From Collinsella sp. (GTDB lineage Bacteria; Actinomycetota; Coriobacteriia; Coriobacteriales; Coriobacteriaceae), in NCBI GenBank assembly GCA_014871605.1, contig WGSQ01000087.1:1-7569 (forward strand): a DNA stretch of 7,569 bases. The letters are read 5' to 3'. Shown here one piece after another: positions 1 through 5,877 of this stretch. The notes below the pieces were generated by a model. It searched no databases, was not told the origin of the DNA, and saw nothing but the letters and a program-made list of their open reading frames with translations. The position numbers were made by a program, and so were the translations under genes. How positions within the stretch are numbered: the stretch's first letter is position 1; each line of letters starts with the position of its first letter.

Positions 1-532
1 GCTCCAAGAGCTCGGCATGCTCCTCCTCGAAAACCGTCCCCACAGGGAAGGCGCGGCGGAAGACAAAGCGAGCAACCGGACCAGCCACCAGCAGGTTCCA
101 GGGCAGGGCCATGATAAAGTTGCGCGGAATGTTGACGAGCCACATCATCGGCAGCGCCTGCAAATTGGCAAGCGGGCCGCCGGGCATGTGGAACAGGCCT
201 TCGCACGCGCCGTAGAGCGACATGATGATAACCATGGGAACGACCATGCAGGAGCTGACGGCGAGCGTCATGGCAAGCGGCGAGCTCTTGCCCGGCGTGA
301 CCAGGAATTTAAAGGCGAAGCCCTTAGCAAGGGGGCTGGCAACAAACCAGTCGCAGCACATGGCAAAAACGTAGGCAACGGGGAAGCCGAGCCACGCGGC
401 GGCAACAACCTCGCCGTTGATGGCCCCATACTGCAGGGCAACGTTGTAGATGCTCATCCAGAGCACCATGCAAAAGCACATGATAAAGGTAAACAGCAGG
501 CTCTCTCGTTTGTTCATAGGCATAAAGGGCAT
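1..532 (-). CDS. DUF2798 family membrane protein (3' end cut by window edge)
   Basis: The frame opens at 532 (minus) and runs off the window at base 1, giving 177 visible residues. It begins MPFMPMNKRESLLFTF and has about four hydrophobic segments, near residues 11-30, 42-60, 87-107 and 130-152. Two related halves are visible: an FIMCFCMVLWMSIYN stretch and a later MVVPMVIIMSLYG stretch. The WLVNIPRNFIMALPWNLLVAGP segment is typical of DUF2798 proteins. These are small integral membrane proteins of unknown function, so no substrate can be assigned. AAAGGA lies just upstream of the ATG at 532. The in-frame ATG at 523 (MPMNKRES) has more usual spacing to that site (11 bases) and may be the true start. 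The charged end (FEEEHAELLE) suggests little protein is missing. The family call is firm; the start is uncertain by three residues. Confidence 0.8.
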   Translation of the reverse strand, partial: MPFMPMNKRESLLFTFIMCFCMVLWMSIYNVALQYGAINGEVVAAAWLGFPVAYVFAMCCDWFVASPLAKGFAFKFLVTPGKSSPLAMTLAVSSCMVVPMVIIMSLYGACEGLFHMPGGPLANLQALPMMWLVNIPRNFIMALPWNLLVAGPVARFVFRRAFPVGTVFEEEHAELLE

Positions 533-567
533 GGTCCTTTCTGTGTTACGCCGCTACGCCACGCAAC

Positions 568-618
568 AAAAACGGGCGGGCAAGATGGAGCTGTTGGAAC
601 TTCATCTCGCCCGCCCGT
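568..618 (-). terminator. Hairpin plus T-run in the leader of the DUF2798 gene
   Basis: On the minus strand a 16-bp stem (arms 603-618 and 572-587, one mismatch at 582) closes a 15-base loop and is followed by TTTTT and then GTTG. This is a strong intrinsic terminator shape. It lies 36 bases before the DUF2798 start and about 220 bases after the thrE stop. It could end the thrE transcript, or act as an attenuator if the DUF2798 promoter lies upstream of it. No clear promoter is visible between the hairpin and the start codon, which favours attenuation, but this is inference. Confidence 0.72.
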
Positions 619-662
619 GGTACGCGCGTCTGCGACTACTTATGTGGTGGAACCAGCCTAGC

Positions 663-682
663 ACGAAACGCATGCGCTTCGT
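663..682. promoter_or_regulatory. 20-bp near-perfect palindrome, operator-like
   Basis: The sequence ACGAAACGCATGCGCTTCGT is palindromic at 18 of 20 positions, centred on GCATGC; the only mismatched pair is 668 with 677. With no spacer between the arms it is a poor RNA hairpin and a better candidate for a dimeric DNA-binding protein. It sits 131 bases upstream of the DUF2798 start. I cannot name a regulator and see no convincing -35/-10 pair beside it. Confidence 0.35.
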
Positions 683-726
683 AAGCGTTGAGTTTATGAA
701 GATGCAGGGCACCGATAATCCCCCGA

Positions 727-808
727 CCCCATAAGTTGCGGTGGAATACGGACTGTTTTGACCCTTTAAGCAGCAATTCAGTCCCTATTTCACCGCAATT
801 CATTGGGG
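727..808. repeat. REP-like imperfect inverted repeat
   Basis: Arms at 736-755 and 779-798 are reverse complements at 18 of 20 positions, with a 23-base loop. Pairing continues outward less perfectly (CCCC at 727-730 against GGGG near 805-808). A second small inverted repeat, GGGGG at 805-809 and CCCCC at 825-829, lies between this element and the thrE stop. The size, intergenic position and long imperfect stem suit a REP or RAYT-type extragenic palindrome. No transposase is in the window, and I cannot count genome copies from here. Confidence 0.5.
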
Positions 809-838
809 GTGCAAAGTAACCTGTCCCCCTTGTACCAA

Positions 839-2407
839 TTAGCTGGTGTGGCGCCAGCGAGGGTCGGTGAGCGTACGCGCCACACCCAGTCCAACGGGCA
901 GAAACGCTACGATGAGCACTGCGCGCACAAACCAGCCGAGCATATTGACCGTGTCGAAGGTGCACATGTAATACATCGAGCGATACAGATACAAGCCCGG
1001 CACCATAATGACAATCGAAGGCACCGTGAGGGCGATGCGCGGGTAGGTGAGCTTGACTTCAGCCAAGCTTGCGAGCAGCCCCGATACCAGCGCGCCGATA
1101 AACGCTGCTGCCTCGGGAGGCATTCCCGTGCTGAGGCCCAGGAAGGGAATCATCGTCGGCGCATCGACAAGGGTCAGACGCAGGGTATTGGACACGGCGC
1201 CGATCAACCCAGCTGCCGCGGCCATCTTTACCGGGCTGTTGAACATCACCGAGAAGCCGAATACGCCAACGAAGCTCATCACCACGCGCAGGAGCGTAAG
1301 GGCAAGCGGCGAAAGGCCCAGTGGGGCAAAGTCGTCCGGCGCCAGGCCAACACACTCGGCAACCATCCAACCTACGAGGGTCGCCATCACAATAATCGAT
1401 ACGGCATATGAAAGGCGCTCGATACCGCTTCGCATGTCGAGCTTAGCGATGTCGAGGCCTGCCGTAATGAGTGGAAAGCCGGGAATCACAAAGAGCATGG
1501 CGCCGATATAGCCTTCTTGGTGCGACATTGCCCCCGGTATGACCTGGCCAAGGCCGAGCAATGCCAGCAGATACGAAACGCAAGCGAGCGCAACGCCGGT
1601 CGTCAGCGCGCTGAACTGACCAAGGCCTTGCTTGAGAATATGGGAGCGGGCAAAGTTGCCGACACCCGCGCCCACGAACGCGCAGGCCATCTCGATAGGG
1701 CCGCCGCCGAGCAAAAAAACGAAGGCGCCACAGGCGCAGGCCGCCGCAAGGCCCTGTTGCCAAGGCGCGTAATCAGGTTTTGAACTCTCAACGGTCTTGA
1801 GCATCTCGTGATACTCGTGCACCGTGAAGCGACGACCATAGGTCTCGATTTCCTTGAGGAAACTCTCCATCATCCAAATGCGATGGGTATTGACGCCCGT
1901 TGTGGGCAAGCTGACGACCTCATTAAAGCAGTGACCATCTTCGATGCAGGTGCACTCAAACGACAGAAGACTTAAGTCAACGTGGATGGTGACACCGAGT
2001 ACGGCGGCAACACGATTCATGGTATCGCGCACGCGCCAGGCACCCGTTCCGCTTGCCAGCATAAGCATGCCGGTGCGGCAGATGATGGATGATTTATCGG
2101 TGAGCGGCGCATCGACGGCAAGCTCATCGCCTGCCGTCACGATCTGGTGCCAGTCAGTTTTCATATGGAGCGCGCCGGCACGAACGCCGTGGTGCATGGG
2201 GGCTCTCGAAAGCAGCGAGTTAAGGCGCGAAGGCTGTGAGGGCTCCGCCGATTCGCCCTCGTCCTCGTCGGGCTCTTCATCGACCAGATCAAAGGAATCA
2301 AGCGGCGCTGGCTCGCGACGGTCGATCAGCTCCTCGTCCTCATCATCAAAGTAGTTGAACTGATCGAGCATGTCCTCTTCGATTGCGCGCTCGCTCGCGT
2401 CGTCCAT
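839..2407 (-). CDS. Threonine/serine exporter family protein (ThrE-type, full-length fused form)
   Basis: This 522-residue protein matches the ThrE family, inner-membrane carriers that export threonine and serine using the proton gradient. The soluble N-terminal domain (DUF1212/ThrE) spans about residues 105-215 and contains the family-type VSLPTTGVNTHRI stretch (165-177). The membrane part has about ten hydrophobic segments from residue 216 to the end, including VIPGFPLITAGLDI (307-320) and VPGLYLYRSMYY (469-480). Both halves, which some bacteria encode as two genes (ThrE and ThrE_2/DUF3815), are present here. Residues 8-58 form a very acidic, probably disordered extension not needed by the family. 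The start at 2407 is supported by AAGGGAG nine bases upstream. The family is sure; the exported substrate is inferred. The gene stands alone, with long gaps on both sides. Confidence 0.9.
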   Translation of the reverse strand: MDDASERAIEEDMLDQFNYFDDEDEELIDRREPAPLDSFDLVDEEPDEDEGESAEPSQPSRLNSLLSRAPMHHGVRAGALHMKTDWHQIVTAGDELAVDAPLTDKSSIICRTGMLMLASGTGAWRVRDTMNRVAAVLGVTIHVDLSLLSFECTCIEDGHCFNEVVSLPTTGVNTHRIWMMESFLKEIETYGRRFTVHEYHEMLKTVESSKPDYAPWQQGLAAACACGAFVFLLGGGPIEMACAFVGAGVGNFARSHILKQGLGQFSALTTGVALACVSYLLALLGLGQVIPGAMSHQEGYIGAMLFVIPGFPLITAGLDIAKLDMRSGIERLSYAVSIIVMATLVGWMVAECVGLAPDDFAPLGLSPLALTLLRVVMSFVGVFGFSVMFNSPVKMAAAAGLIGAVSNTLRLTLVDAPTMIPFLGLSTGMPPEAAAFIGALVSGLLASLAEVKLTYPRIALTVPSIVIMVPGLYLYRSMYYMCTFDTVNMLGWFVRAVLIVAFLPVGLGVARTLTDPRWRHTS

Positions 2408-2475
2408 CCCGGTGCTCCCTTCCTATCGACTAACCCCCATCCTAGACAGCGACGGCTAAAGGAAACATAAAAGAG

Positions 2476-2510
2476 ACGGCTGTCATGCGAGCCATGCGCG
2501 CAATAGCCGT
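2476..2510 (-). promoter_or_regulatory. Possible leader hairpin upstream of the threonine exporter
   Basis: On the minus strand ACGGCT (2510-2505) pairs with AGCCGT (2481-2476), with an inner TGCG/CGCA pairing, and CTCTTTTATG follows. It lies about 70 bases before the exporter start, so it could be a weak attenuator or simply leader structure. The outer stem is only 6 bp and the T-run is interrupted. The rest of the 2408-2628 gap shows no supportable gene and no convincing promoter; a TAGGAT near 2443-2438 is a weak -10 candidate. Confidence 0.25.
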
Positions 2511-2624
2511 TGGATAGTCGTTTAAGAGCGTCCCTAATGACTACATCGATGTTCTAAGTATCAATCAAGTCAACGCCGCAGGTAGAGGACGGACAGCGAG
2601 CGACGTCCAGGGCGAACAAGTTGG

Positions 2625-2670
2625 CATGAAAAAGGCAAGGCATAGACCTTCTGGTCATGCCTTGCCTTTT
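2625..2670 (-). terminator. Intrinsic terminator downstream of lysS
   Basis: A perfect 14-bp stem (arms 2630-2643 and 2657-2670) is extended by an inner GACC/GGTC pairing and capped by a short TTCT loop. It ends in TTTTT on the minus strand. AAAA and TTTT flank both arms, so it could work in both directions, but no convergent gene exists here. It lies 73 bases after the lysS stop and should end the lysS transcript. Confidence 0.85.
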
Positions 2671-2711
2671 GAATGACAAATTGTCGCCCTGGGCGGCGCG
2701 CAGCGTCAACT

Positions 2712-2740
2712 GGTTACGCGGTTCGTAGAACCGCGTAACC
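2712..2740. repeat. Perfect 13-bp-stem palindrome abutting the lysS stop (copy 1)
   Basis: Arms GGTTACGCGGTTC (2712-2724) and its exact complement (2728-2740) enclose a 3-base loop. The hairpin starts two bases after the lysS TAG. There is no T-run, so it is not a standard terminator; the real terminator lies 40 bases further on. A second copy with the same core is at 7229-7256, also directly after a stop codon. Confidence 0.7.
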
Positions 2741-2742
2741 CC

Positions 2743-4707
2743 CTAGTACATCTTTGCGCCGGCGGGGATGGAGGCGTCGAGCTGGATCAGGTTGAGGCGC
2801 TCCTCACCATCCTCCTCGTGGATGGCACTGATGAGCATGCCGCAGCTGGGGATGCCCATCATCTTGCGCGGAGGCAGGTTGGTGATGGCGAGCAAGGTCT
2901 TGCCGACCAGGTCCTCGGGCTCGTAATAAGCGTGAATACCGGAGAGGATGGTGCGGTCGGTACCGGTACCGTCGTCGAGCGTAAAGTTCAGCAGCTTCTT
3001 GGACTTCTTGACGGCCTCGCATGCCTTGACCTTCACAGCGCGGAAGTCGCTCTTGGAGAAGGTATCAAAGTCGACGAACTCCTCAAACAGCGGCTCAACG
3101 GCGATCTTGGAGTAATCGAGCGTGGGCTTAAGCGACTTAACGAACGGGCTCGCGGCGTTGCCGGCCTCGGCAGCCTTGGCGGCAGCGGCACCGGACTGGA
3201 AACCCTTCTCGGGCTTCATGTGCGGGAACAGCAGCACGTCGCGGATAGAAGCCTGGTTGGTAAGCAGCATGACCACGCGGTCGATACCAATGCCAATGCC
3301 GCCCGCGGGAGGCATACCGTACTCGAGGGCGCGCACGTAGTCCTCGTCGTACTCCATGGCCTCGTCGTCACCGCCGGCCTTCTCGGCCATCTGAGCGGCA
3401 AAGCGCTCGGCCTGGTCGACCGGGTCGTTGAGCTCGGAGAACGCGTTGGCGTACTCGTGACCGGCAATAACCAGCTCAAAGCGGTGCGTCAGGCGCGGGT
3501 CGTCCTCAAAACGCTTGGCAAGCGGGCTGACCTCGATGGGGTAATCGCACACGAACGTCGGGTTGACGATGGTGTCCTCGCCCAGCTCATCGTAAATCTC
3601 GGCGATGATCTTGCCAGCAGTCCACTCGGGCTTGATCTCCAGGCCCTTCTCGCGCGCGGCGGCAGCAAGCTCCTCGACCGGCGTGTCGATGGTGACCTGC
3701 TTGCCGAGCACGTCGGAGACGATGTCGGTCATGGGACGGCTGGCCCACTCACCAGAAAGGTCGATGGTCTGGCCCTGGTACTCGATGACCTCGGGGTTGC
3801 CGATGGCCTTGTTGGCAGCCTTGATGACACCTTGGGCGAGTGCCTTCATGCCCTCGAGGTCGGAGAAGGCACGGTAGGCCTCCATCGTGGTGAACTCGGG
3901 GTTGTGGGTAAGGTCCATGCCCTCGTTACGGAAGATGCGGCCGATCTCGAACACGCGCTCAAAACCACCGACGATGCAGCGCTTGAGGTGCAGCTCGGTG
4001 GCAATACGCAGGTAGCACTCCTGATCGAGCGCGTTGAAGTGGGTAATGAACGGCTTGGCAGTAGCGCCGCCTTGGATGGTCTGCAGAATGGGGGTCTCGA
4101 CCTCCATGTAGCCGTCGGACTCCATAAAGCGACGGAAGGTGGAGAGAATCTGCGAACGCTTACGGAAGGTCTCGCGAACGTCGTCGTTGGCGATCAGGTC
4201 GACATAGCGCTGGCGATAGCGGGTCTCCTTATCGGAAAGACCGTGGAACTTCTCGGGCAGCGGACGAACGGCCTTGGCAAGCAGGGTCGCGCTCTTAGGG
4301 GCAACGGAAAGCTGGCCACGCTGGGTGCGCACGACCACGCCGGTCACGCCCAGGATGTCGCCCAGGTCGAGGGCCTTGAGCGTACTCCAGGCAGCCTCGT
4401 CCATGTCGTTGATGCGGCAGAACAGCTGAATCTCGGCAGTCGCATCGCGCACGACGATGAACATGATCTTGCCCTGACCGCGCTTGGCGACCACACGGCC
4501 GGCGATCTTCACGACATCCTCGGTGTCCTCACCATCGGCAAGATCGGCGTACTTAGTCTCGATATCGGCGACGTAGTCCTCAAGCTCAGAGTGCTCGGGA
4601 TAGGGGTTCTGGCCCGCCTCGAACAGGGCGGCGCGCTTGGCCAGGCGGGTGGCGCGCTCGTCGTTGAGCGTCGATGCCTGATCGGCGGCGTTCTGGTTCT
4701 CTGCCAT
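2743..4707 (-). CDS. lysS: Lysyl-tRNA synthetase (class II) with C-terminal tRNA-binding domain
   Basis: The enzyme charges tRNA-Lys with lysine using ATP in the cytoplasm. The product is 654 residues; ordinary bacterial LysRS is near 500. Residues 65-145 form the anticodon-binding OB fold. The class II core follows: motif 1 around 182-208 (FRKRSQILSTFRRF... to VETPIL), motif 2 around 250-276 (FERVFEIGRIFRNEG, then HNPEFTTMEAY), and motif 3 around 468-496 (AGGIGIGIDRVVMLLTN, then LLFPHMKP). An Ala/Lys-rich linker at 503-525 joins a C-terminal domain (about 545-654) like the EMAP-II/Trbp111 domain usually found at the end of MetRS: FDTFSKSDFRAVKV, then SGIHAYYEPEDLVGK, NLPPRKMMGIPSCGML and PAGAKMY. 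The start at 4707 has GAGGAG seven bases upstream. greA lies 79 bases upstream, with a strong hairpin terminator in between, so lysS probably depends on readthrough. Confidence 0.96.
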   Translation of the reverse strand: MAENQNAADQASTLNDERATRLAKRAALFEAGQNPYPEHSELEDYVADIETKYADLADGEDTEDVVKIAGRVVAKRGQGKIMFIVVRDATAEIQLFCRINDMDEAAWSTLKALDLGDILGVTGVVVRTQRGQLSVAPKSATLLAKAVRPLPEKFHGLSDKETRYRQRYVDLIANDDVRETFRKRSQILSTFRRFMESDGYMEVETPILQTIQGGATAKPFITHFNALDQECYLRIATELHLKRCIVGGFERVFEIGRIFRNEGMDLTHNPEFTTMEAYRAFSDLEGMKALAQGVIKAANKAIGNPEVIEYQGQTIDLSGEWASRPMTDIVSDVLGKQVTIDTPVEELAAAAREKGLEIKPEWTAGKIIAEIYDELGEDTIVNPTFVCDYPIEVSPLAKRFEDDPRLTHRFELVIAGHEYANAFSELNDPVDQAERFAAQMAEKAGGDDEAMEYDEDYVRALEYGMPPAGGIGIGIDRVVMLLTNQASIRDVLLFPHMKPEKGFQSGAAAAKAAEAGNAASPFVKSLKPTLDYSKIAVEPLFEEFVDFDTFSKSDFRAVKVKACEAVKKSKKLLNFTLDDGTGTDRTILSGIHAYYEPEDLVGKTLLAITNLPPRKMMGIPSCGMLISAIHEEDGEERLNLIQLDASIPAGAKMY

Positions 4708-4720
4708 AAGTTAGCTCCTC

Positions 4721-4758
4721 AAACTAAAACGCTCCCCAGGATTCGGTCCCAGGGAGCG
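4721..4758 (-). terminator. Strong hairpin terminator or attenuator between greA and lysS
   Basis: On the minus strand, 4758-4730 folds into a continuous 12-bp stem (two G-U pairs) with the 5-base loop CCGAA, followed by TTTTAGTTT. The lysS ribosome-binding site begins at once after the T-run, leaving no room for a promoter between the two. Upstream, CGGTCCC (4782-4776) can pair with GGGACCG (4750-4744), which forms part of the terminator stem and loop. That pairing would prevent the terminator, a classic attenuator layout. Confidence 0.8.
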
Positions 4759-4786
4759 AAAACATACCTTTACGCGGGACCGTGGT

Positions 4787-5257
4787 CTAGCGTGCGATCT
4801 TGGCGATGGTGTAGACGCGAGTCTTGCCGGAAGGCGTAACGACCTCGACGGAGTCGCCCTCGCCGTGACCGATGATGGCGTGGCCGACCGGAGACTCGTT
4901 GGAGATCTTGTGCTCGAGCGAGTTGGTCTCGGTGGTACCGACGAGCGTGACTTCCATGACCTCGCCGTTGGGATCAATCAGCGAAACGGTGGAACCGATG
5001 GAGACGGTCAGGTCGCCCGTGGTGGCAGCAACCTGAGCGTTGGCGAGGATTGACTGGATATCGGCAATACGAGCAGCATTCTGGGCCTGCTTGTCCTTGG
5101 CGGCATCGTACTCGGAGTTCTCCGAAAGGTCGCCGAACGCGCGGGCTTCCTTGATGTCCTCGACGATCTCCTTGGCGTAATCGCCCTCACGCCAAGCGAG
5201 CTCCTCGACGAGCTTCTGGCGGCCCTCAGCGGTCAGTACGATCTGGCTTGCGTCCAT
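4787..5257 (-). CDS. greA: Transcription elongation factor GreA
   Basis: GreA enters the secondary channel of stalled RNA polymerase and stimulates cleavage of the backtracked transcript. The product has 156 residues, close to the usual 158. Residues 1-76 form the N-terminal coiled coil with the acidic tip GDLSENSEY (42-50), including D43 and E46, which correspond to the residues that coordinate the catalytic metal. Residues 80-156 form the C-terminal globular domain that binds polymerase (GSTVSLIDPNGE, then SPVGHAIIGHGEGDSVEVVTP). I start at the ATG at 5257 (MDASQIVLT) because GGGGAG lies eight bases upstream; an in-frame ATG at 5287 adds ten unfamiliar residues. A TTGACA at 5298-5293 could be a -35 element but has no good -10 partner. 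A terminator separates greA from tatA upstream, so greA should have its own promoter. Confidence 0.96.
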   Translation of the reverse strand: MDASQIVLTAEGRQKLVEELAWREGDYAKEIVEDIKEARAFGDLSENSEYDAAKDKQAQNAARIADIQSILANAQVAATTGDLTVSIGSTVSLIDPNGEVMEVTLVGTTETNSLEHKISNESPVGHAIIGHGEGDSVEVVTPSGKTRVYTIAKIAR

Positions 5258-5305
5258 ACGGATATCTCCCCAACTCTGATCAAACAATCAACTGTCAACA
5301 AAACG

Positions 5306-5338
5306 AAAAAGACCGGCTAGCCTGCGGGCAAGCCGGTC
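5306..5338 (-). terminator. Intrinsic terminator downstream of tatA
   Basis: Arms GACCGGCT (5311-5318) and AGCCGGTC (5331-5338) pair perfectly, with an inner GCC/GGC pairing after one mismatch. TTTTTCGTTTT follows on the minus strand. It starts 26 bases after the tatA stop and separates tatA from greA. Confidence 0.85.
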
Positions 5339-5363
5339 AGGTGCTCACCCCAAAGGGATGGGA

Positions 5364-5639
5364 CTACTCTGCGTCCGCGTCGCTGTCCTCTGCCTGCTTC
5401 TTCTTGGCAGCAGCGAGCTTGGCCTCGAGCTCAGCGATCTCCTTGTCCTCCTCGGACTGCTCGACCACGACCTCCTCGGCCTGCTTGGTCTCGGCCTTAT
5501 CGTCGCCCTCCATACCCTCGCGGATATTCTTGACGGTAGAGCCGAGGGACTTGCCGAGCTTCGGCAGGTTCTTGGGCCCGAAGATAATCAGGACAACGAC
5601 GAGAATAATGATGAGCTCAGGAGCCCTCAGTCCAAACAT
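5364..5639 (-). CDS. tatA: Sec-independent translocase subunit TatA
   Basis: TatA oligomers form or thin the membrane passage through which folded proteins with twin-arginine signals are exported. The 91-residue product begins MFGLRAPELIII. A single membrane helix spans about residues 7-20, followed by the FGPKNLPKLGKSLG hinge and amphipathic helix (20-42) that defines the TatA/TatB family. A long charged tail (43-91) is rich in Glu, Lys and Ala and ends very acidic. The short N-terminus and tail suggest TatA rather than TatB, though Gram-positive bacteria may have one bifunctional protein. The ATG at 5639 has GGAGG five bases upstream. A longer frame upstream is an artefact reading across the tRNA gene. 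No tatC lies in this window, so the partner must be elsewhere. The gene has its own promoter and terminator and looks monocistronic. Confidence 0.92.
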   Translation of the reverse strand: MFGLRAPELIIILVVVLIIFGPKNLPKLGKSLGSTVKNIREGMEGDDKAETKQAEEVVVEQSEEDKEIAELEAKLAAAKKKQAEDSDADAE

Positions 5640-5675
5640 GTAGACCTCCACAATACAGCGAGACAAGCTCGAATG

Positions 5676-5704
5676 AGTATACCGCGGGTATCGCGGTATC
5701 ACAA
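5676..5704 (-). promoter_or_regulatory. tatA promoter (sigma-70 type)
   Basis: On the minus strand TTGTGA (5704-5699) and TATACT (5681-5676) are exactly 17 bases apart, a good match to the housekeeping -35/-10 consensus. Transcription would start near 5669, about 30 bases before the tatA ATG. The element lies just after the tRNA-Pro terminator. Confidence 0.75.
5679..5699. promoter_or_regulatory. Inverted repeat within the tatA promoter, candidate operator
   Basis: ATACCGCG (5679-5686) and its exact complement CGCGGTAT (5692-5699) are separated by five bases. The repeat fills the spacer and touches both the -10 and -35 hexamers, so a bound protein would block polymerase. I cannot name the regulator. 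Confidence 0.5.
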
Positions 5705-5712
5705 CACTAGCT

Positions 5713-5740
5713 AAAAAAAGGGACCGCAAGAAGCGGTCCC
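5713..5740 (-). terminator. Intrinsic terminator downstream of tRNA-Pro
   Basis: A perfect 8-bp GC-rich stem (5720-5727 with 5733-5740) and a five-base loop are followed by TTTTTTT on the minus strand. It begins 11 bases after the encoded CCA of the tRNA and should set the 3' end of the precursor. Confidence 0.9.
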
Positions 5741-5751
5741 TCCTCATGCTC

Positions 5752-5828
5752 TGGTCGGGTTGACTGGATTTGAACCAGCGACCCCTGCGTCCCGAACGCA
5801 GTGCTCTACCAAACTGAGCCACAACCCG
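5752..5828 (-). tRNA. tRNA-Pro, anticodon CGG, CCA encoded
   Basis: All arms can be drawn: the acceptor stem CGGGTTG/CAACCCG, the D arm GCTC...GAGC, the anticodon arm CTGCG-TTCGGGA-CGCAG with anticodon CGG, and the T arm GCTGG-TTCAAAT-CCAGT. Discriminator A is at 5755 and the 3' CCA is encoded at 5754-5752. The C1-G72 end pair fits bacterial tRNA-Pro. This tRNA reads the proline codon CCG, which is common in GC-rich genomes. The gene begins 49 bases after the ispE stop with no terminator between them, so it may be made both from its own promoter and from ispE readthrough. Confidence 0.97.
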
Positions 5829-5836
5829 TTAGCTCG

Positions 5837-5842
5837 ACTATA
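5837..5842 (-). promoter_or_regulatory. Possible -10 element for tRNA-Pro
   Basis: TATAGT lies eight bases before the mature tRNA 5' end on the minus strand, in an AT-rich stretch after ispE. No good -35 hexamer is found at 16-18 bases, so this call is weak. Confidence 0.3.
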
Positions 5843-5877
5843 GTAACAAAGATTTTCGCCGCGTGCTAGAGAAATTT

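Noticed and set aside
17..661. A 214-codon plus-strand frame at the left end
   Set aside because: It is antisense to the DUF2798 gene and its leader hairpin; the translation is rich in His, Gly and Arg with no domain signature.
636..965. A 109-codon minus-strand frame overlapping the end of thrE
   Set aside because: It is out of frame with thrE, crosses the REP-like element, and has no recognisable protein features.
2442..2495. A 17-residue leader peptide frame (minus) before the threonine exporter
   Set aside because: It has no ribosome-binding site and no run of Thr or Ser codons that would suit attenuation of an exporter of those amino acids.
4741..4760. A T-box-like TGGGACCG string before lysS
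   Set aside because: It matches the UGGNACCG core of T-box leaders, but only about 80 bases separate lysS from the greA coding region, leaving no room for Stem I, and the variable base does not suit the usual tRNA-Lys discriminator.
2818..4839. A 673-codon open frame on the plus strand opposite lysS
   Set aside because: It is the antisense shadow of a GC-rich, conserved gene; its translation is low-complexity (Leu, Gly, Val, Asp repeats) and matches no family I know.
5640..5822. An N-terminal extension of tatA in the same frame
   Set aside because: It reads through the tRNA-Pro gene and its terminator, and the tatA promoter and ribosome-binding site lie inside it.
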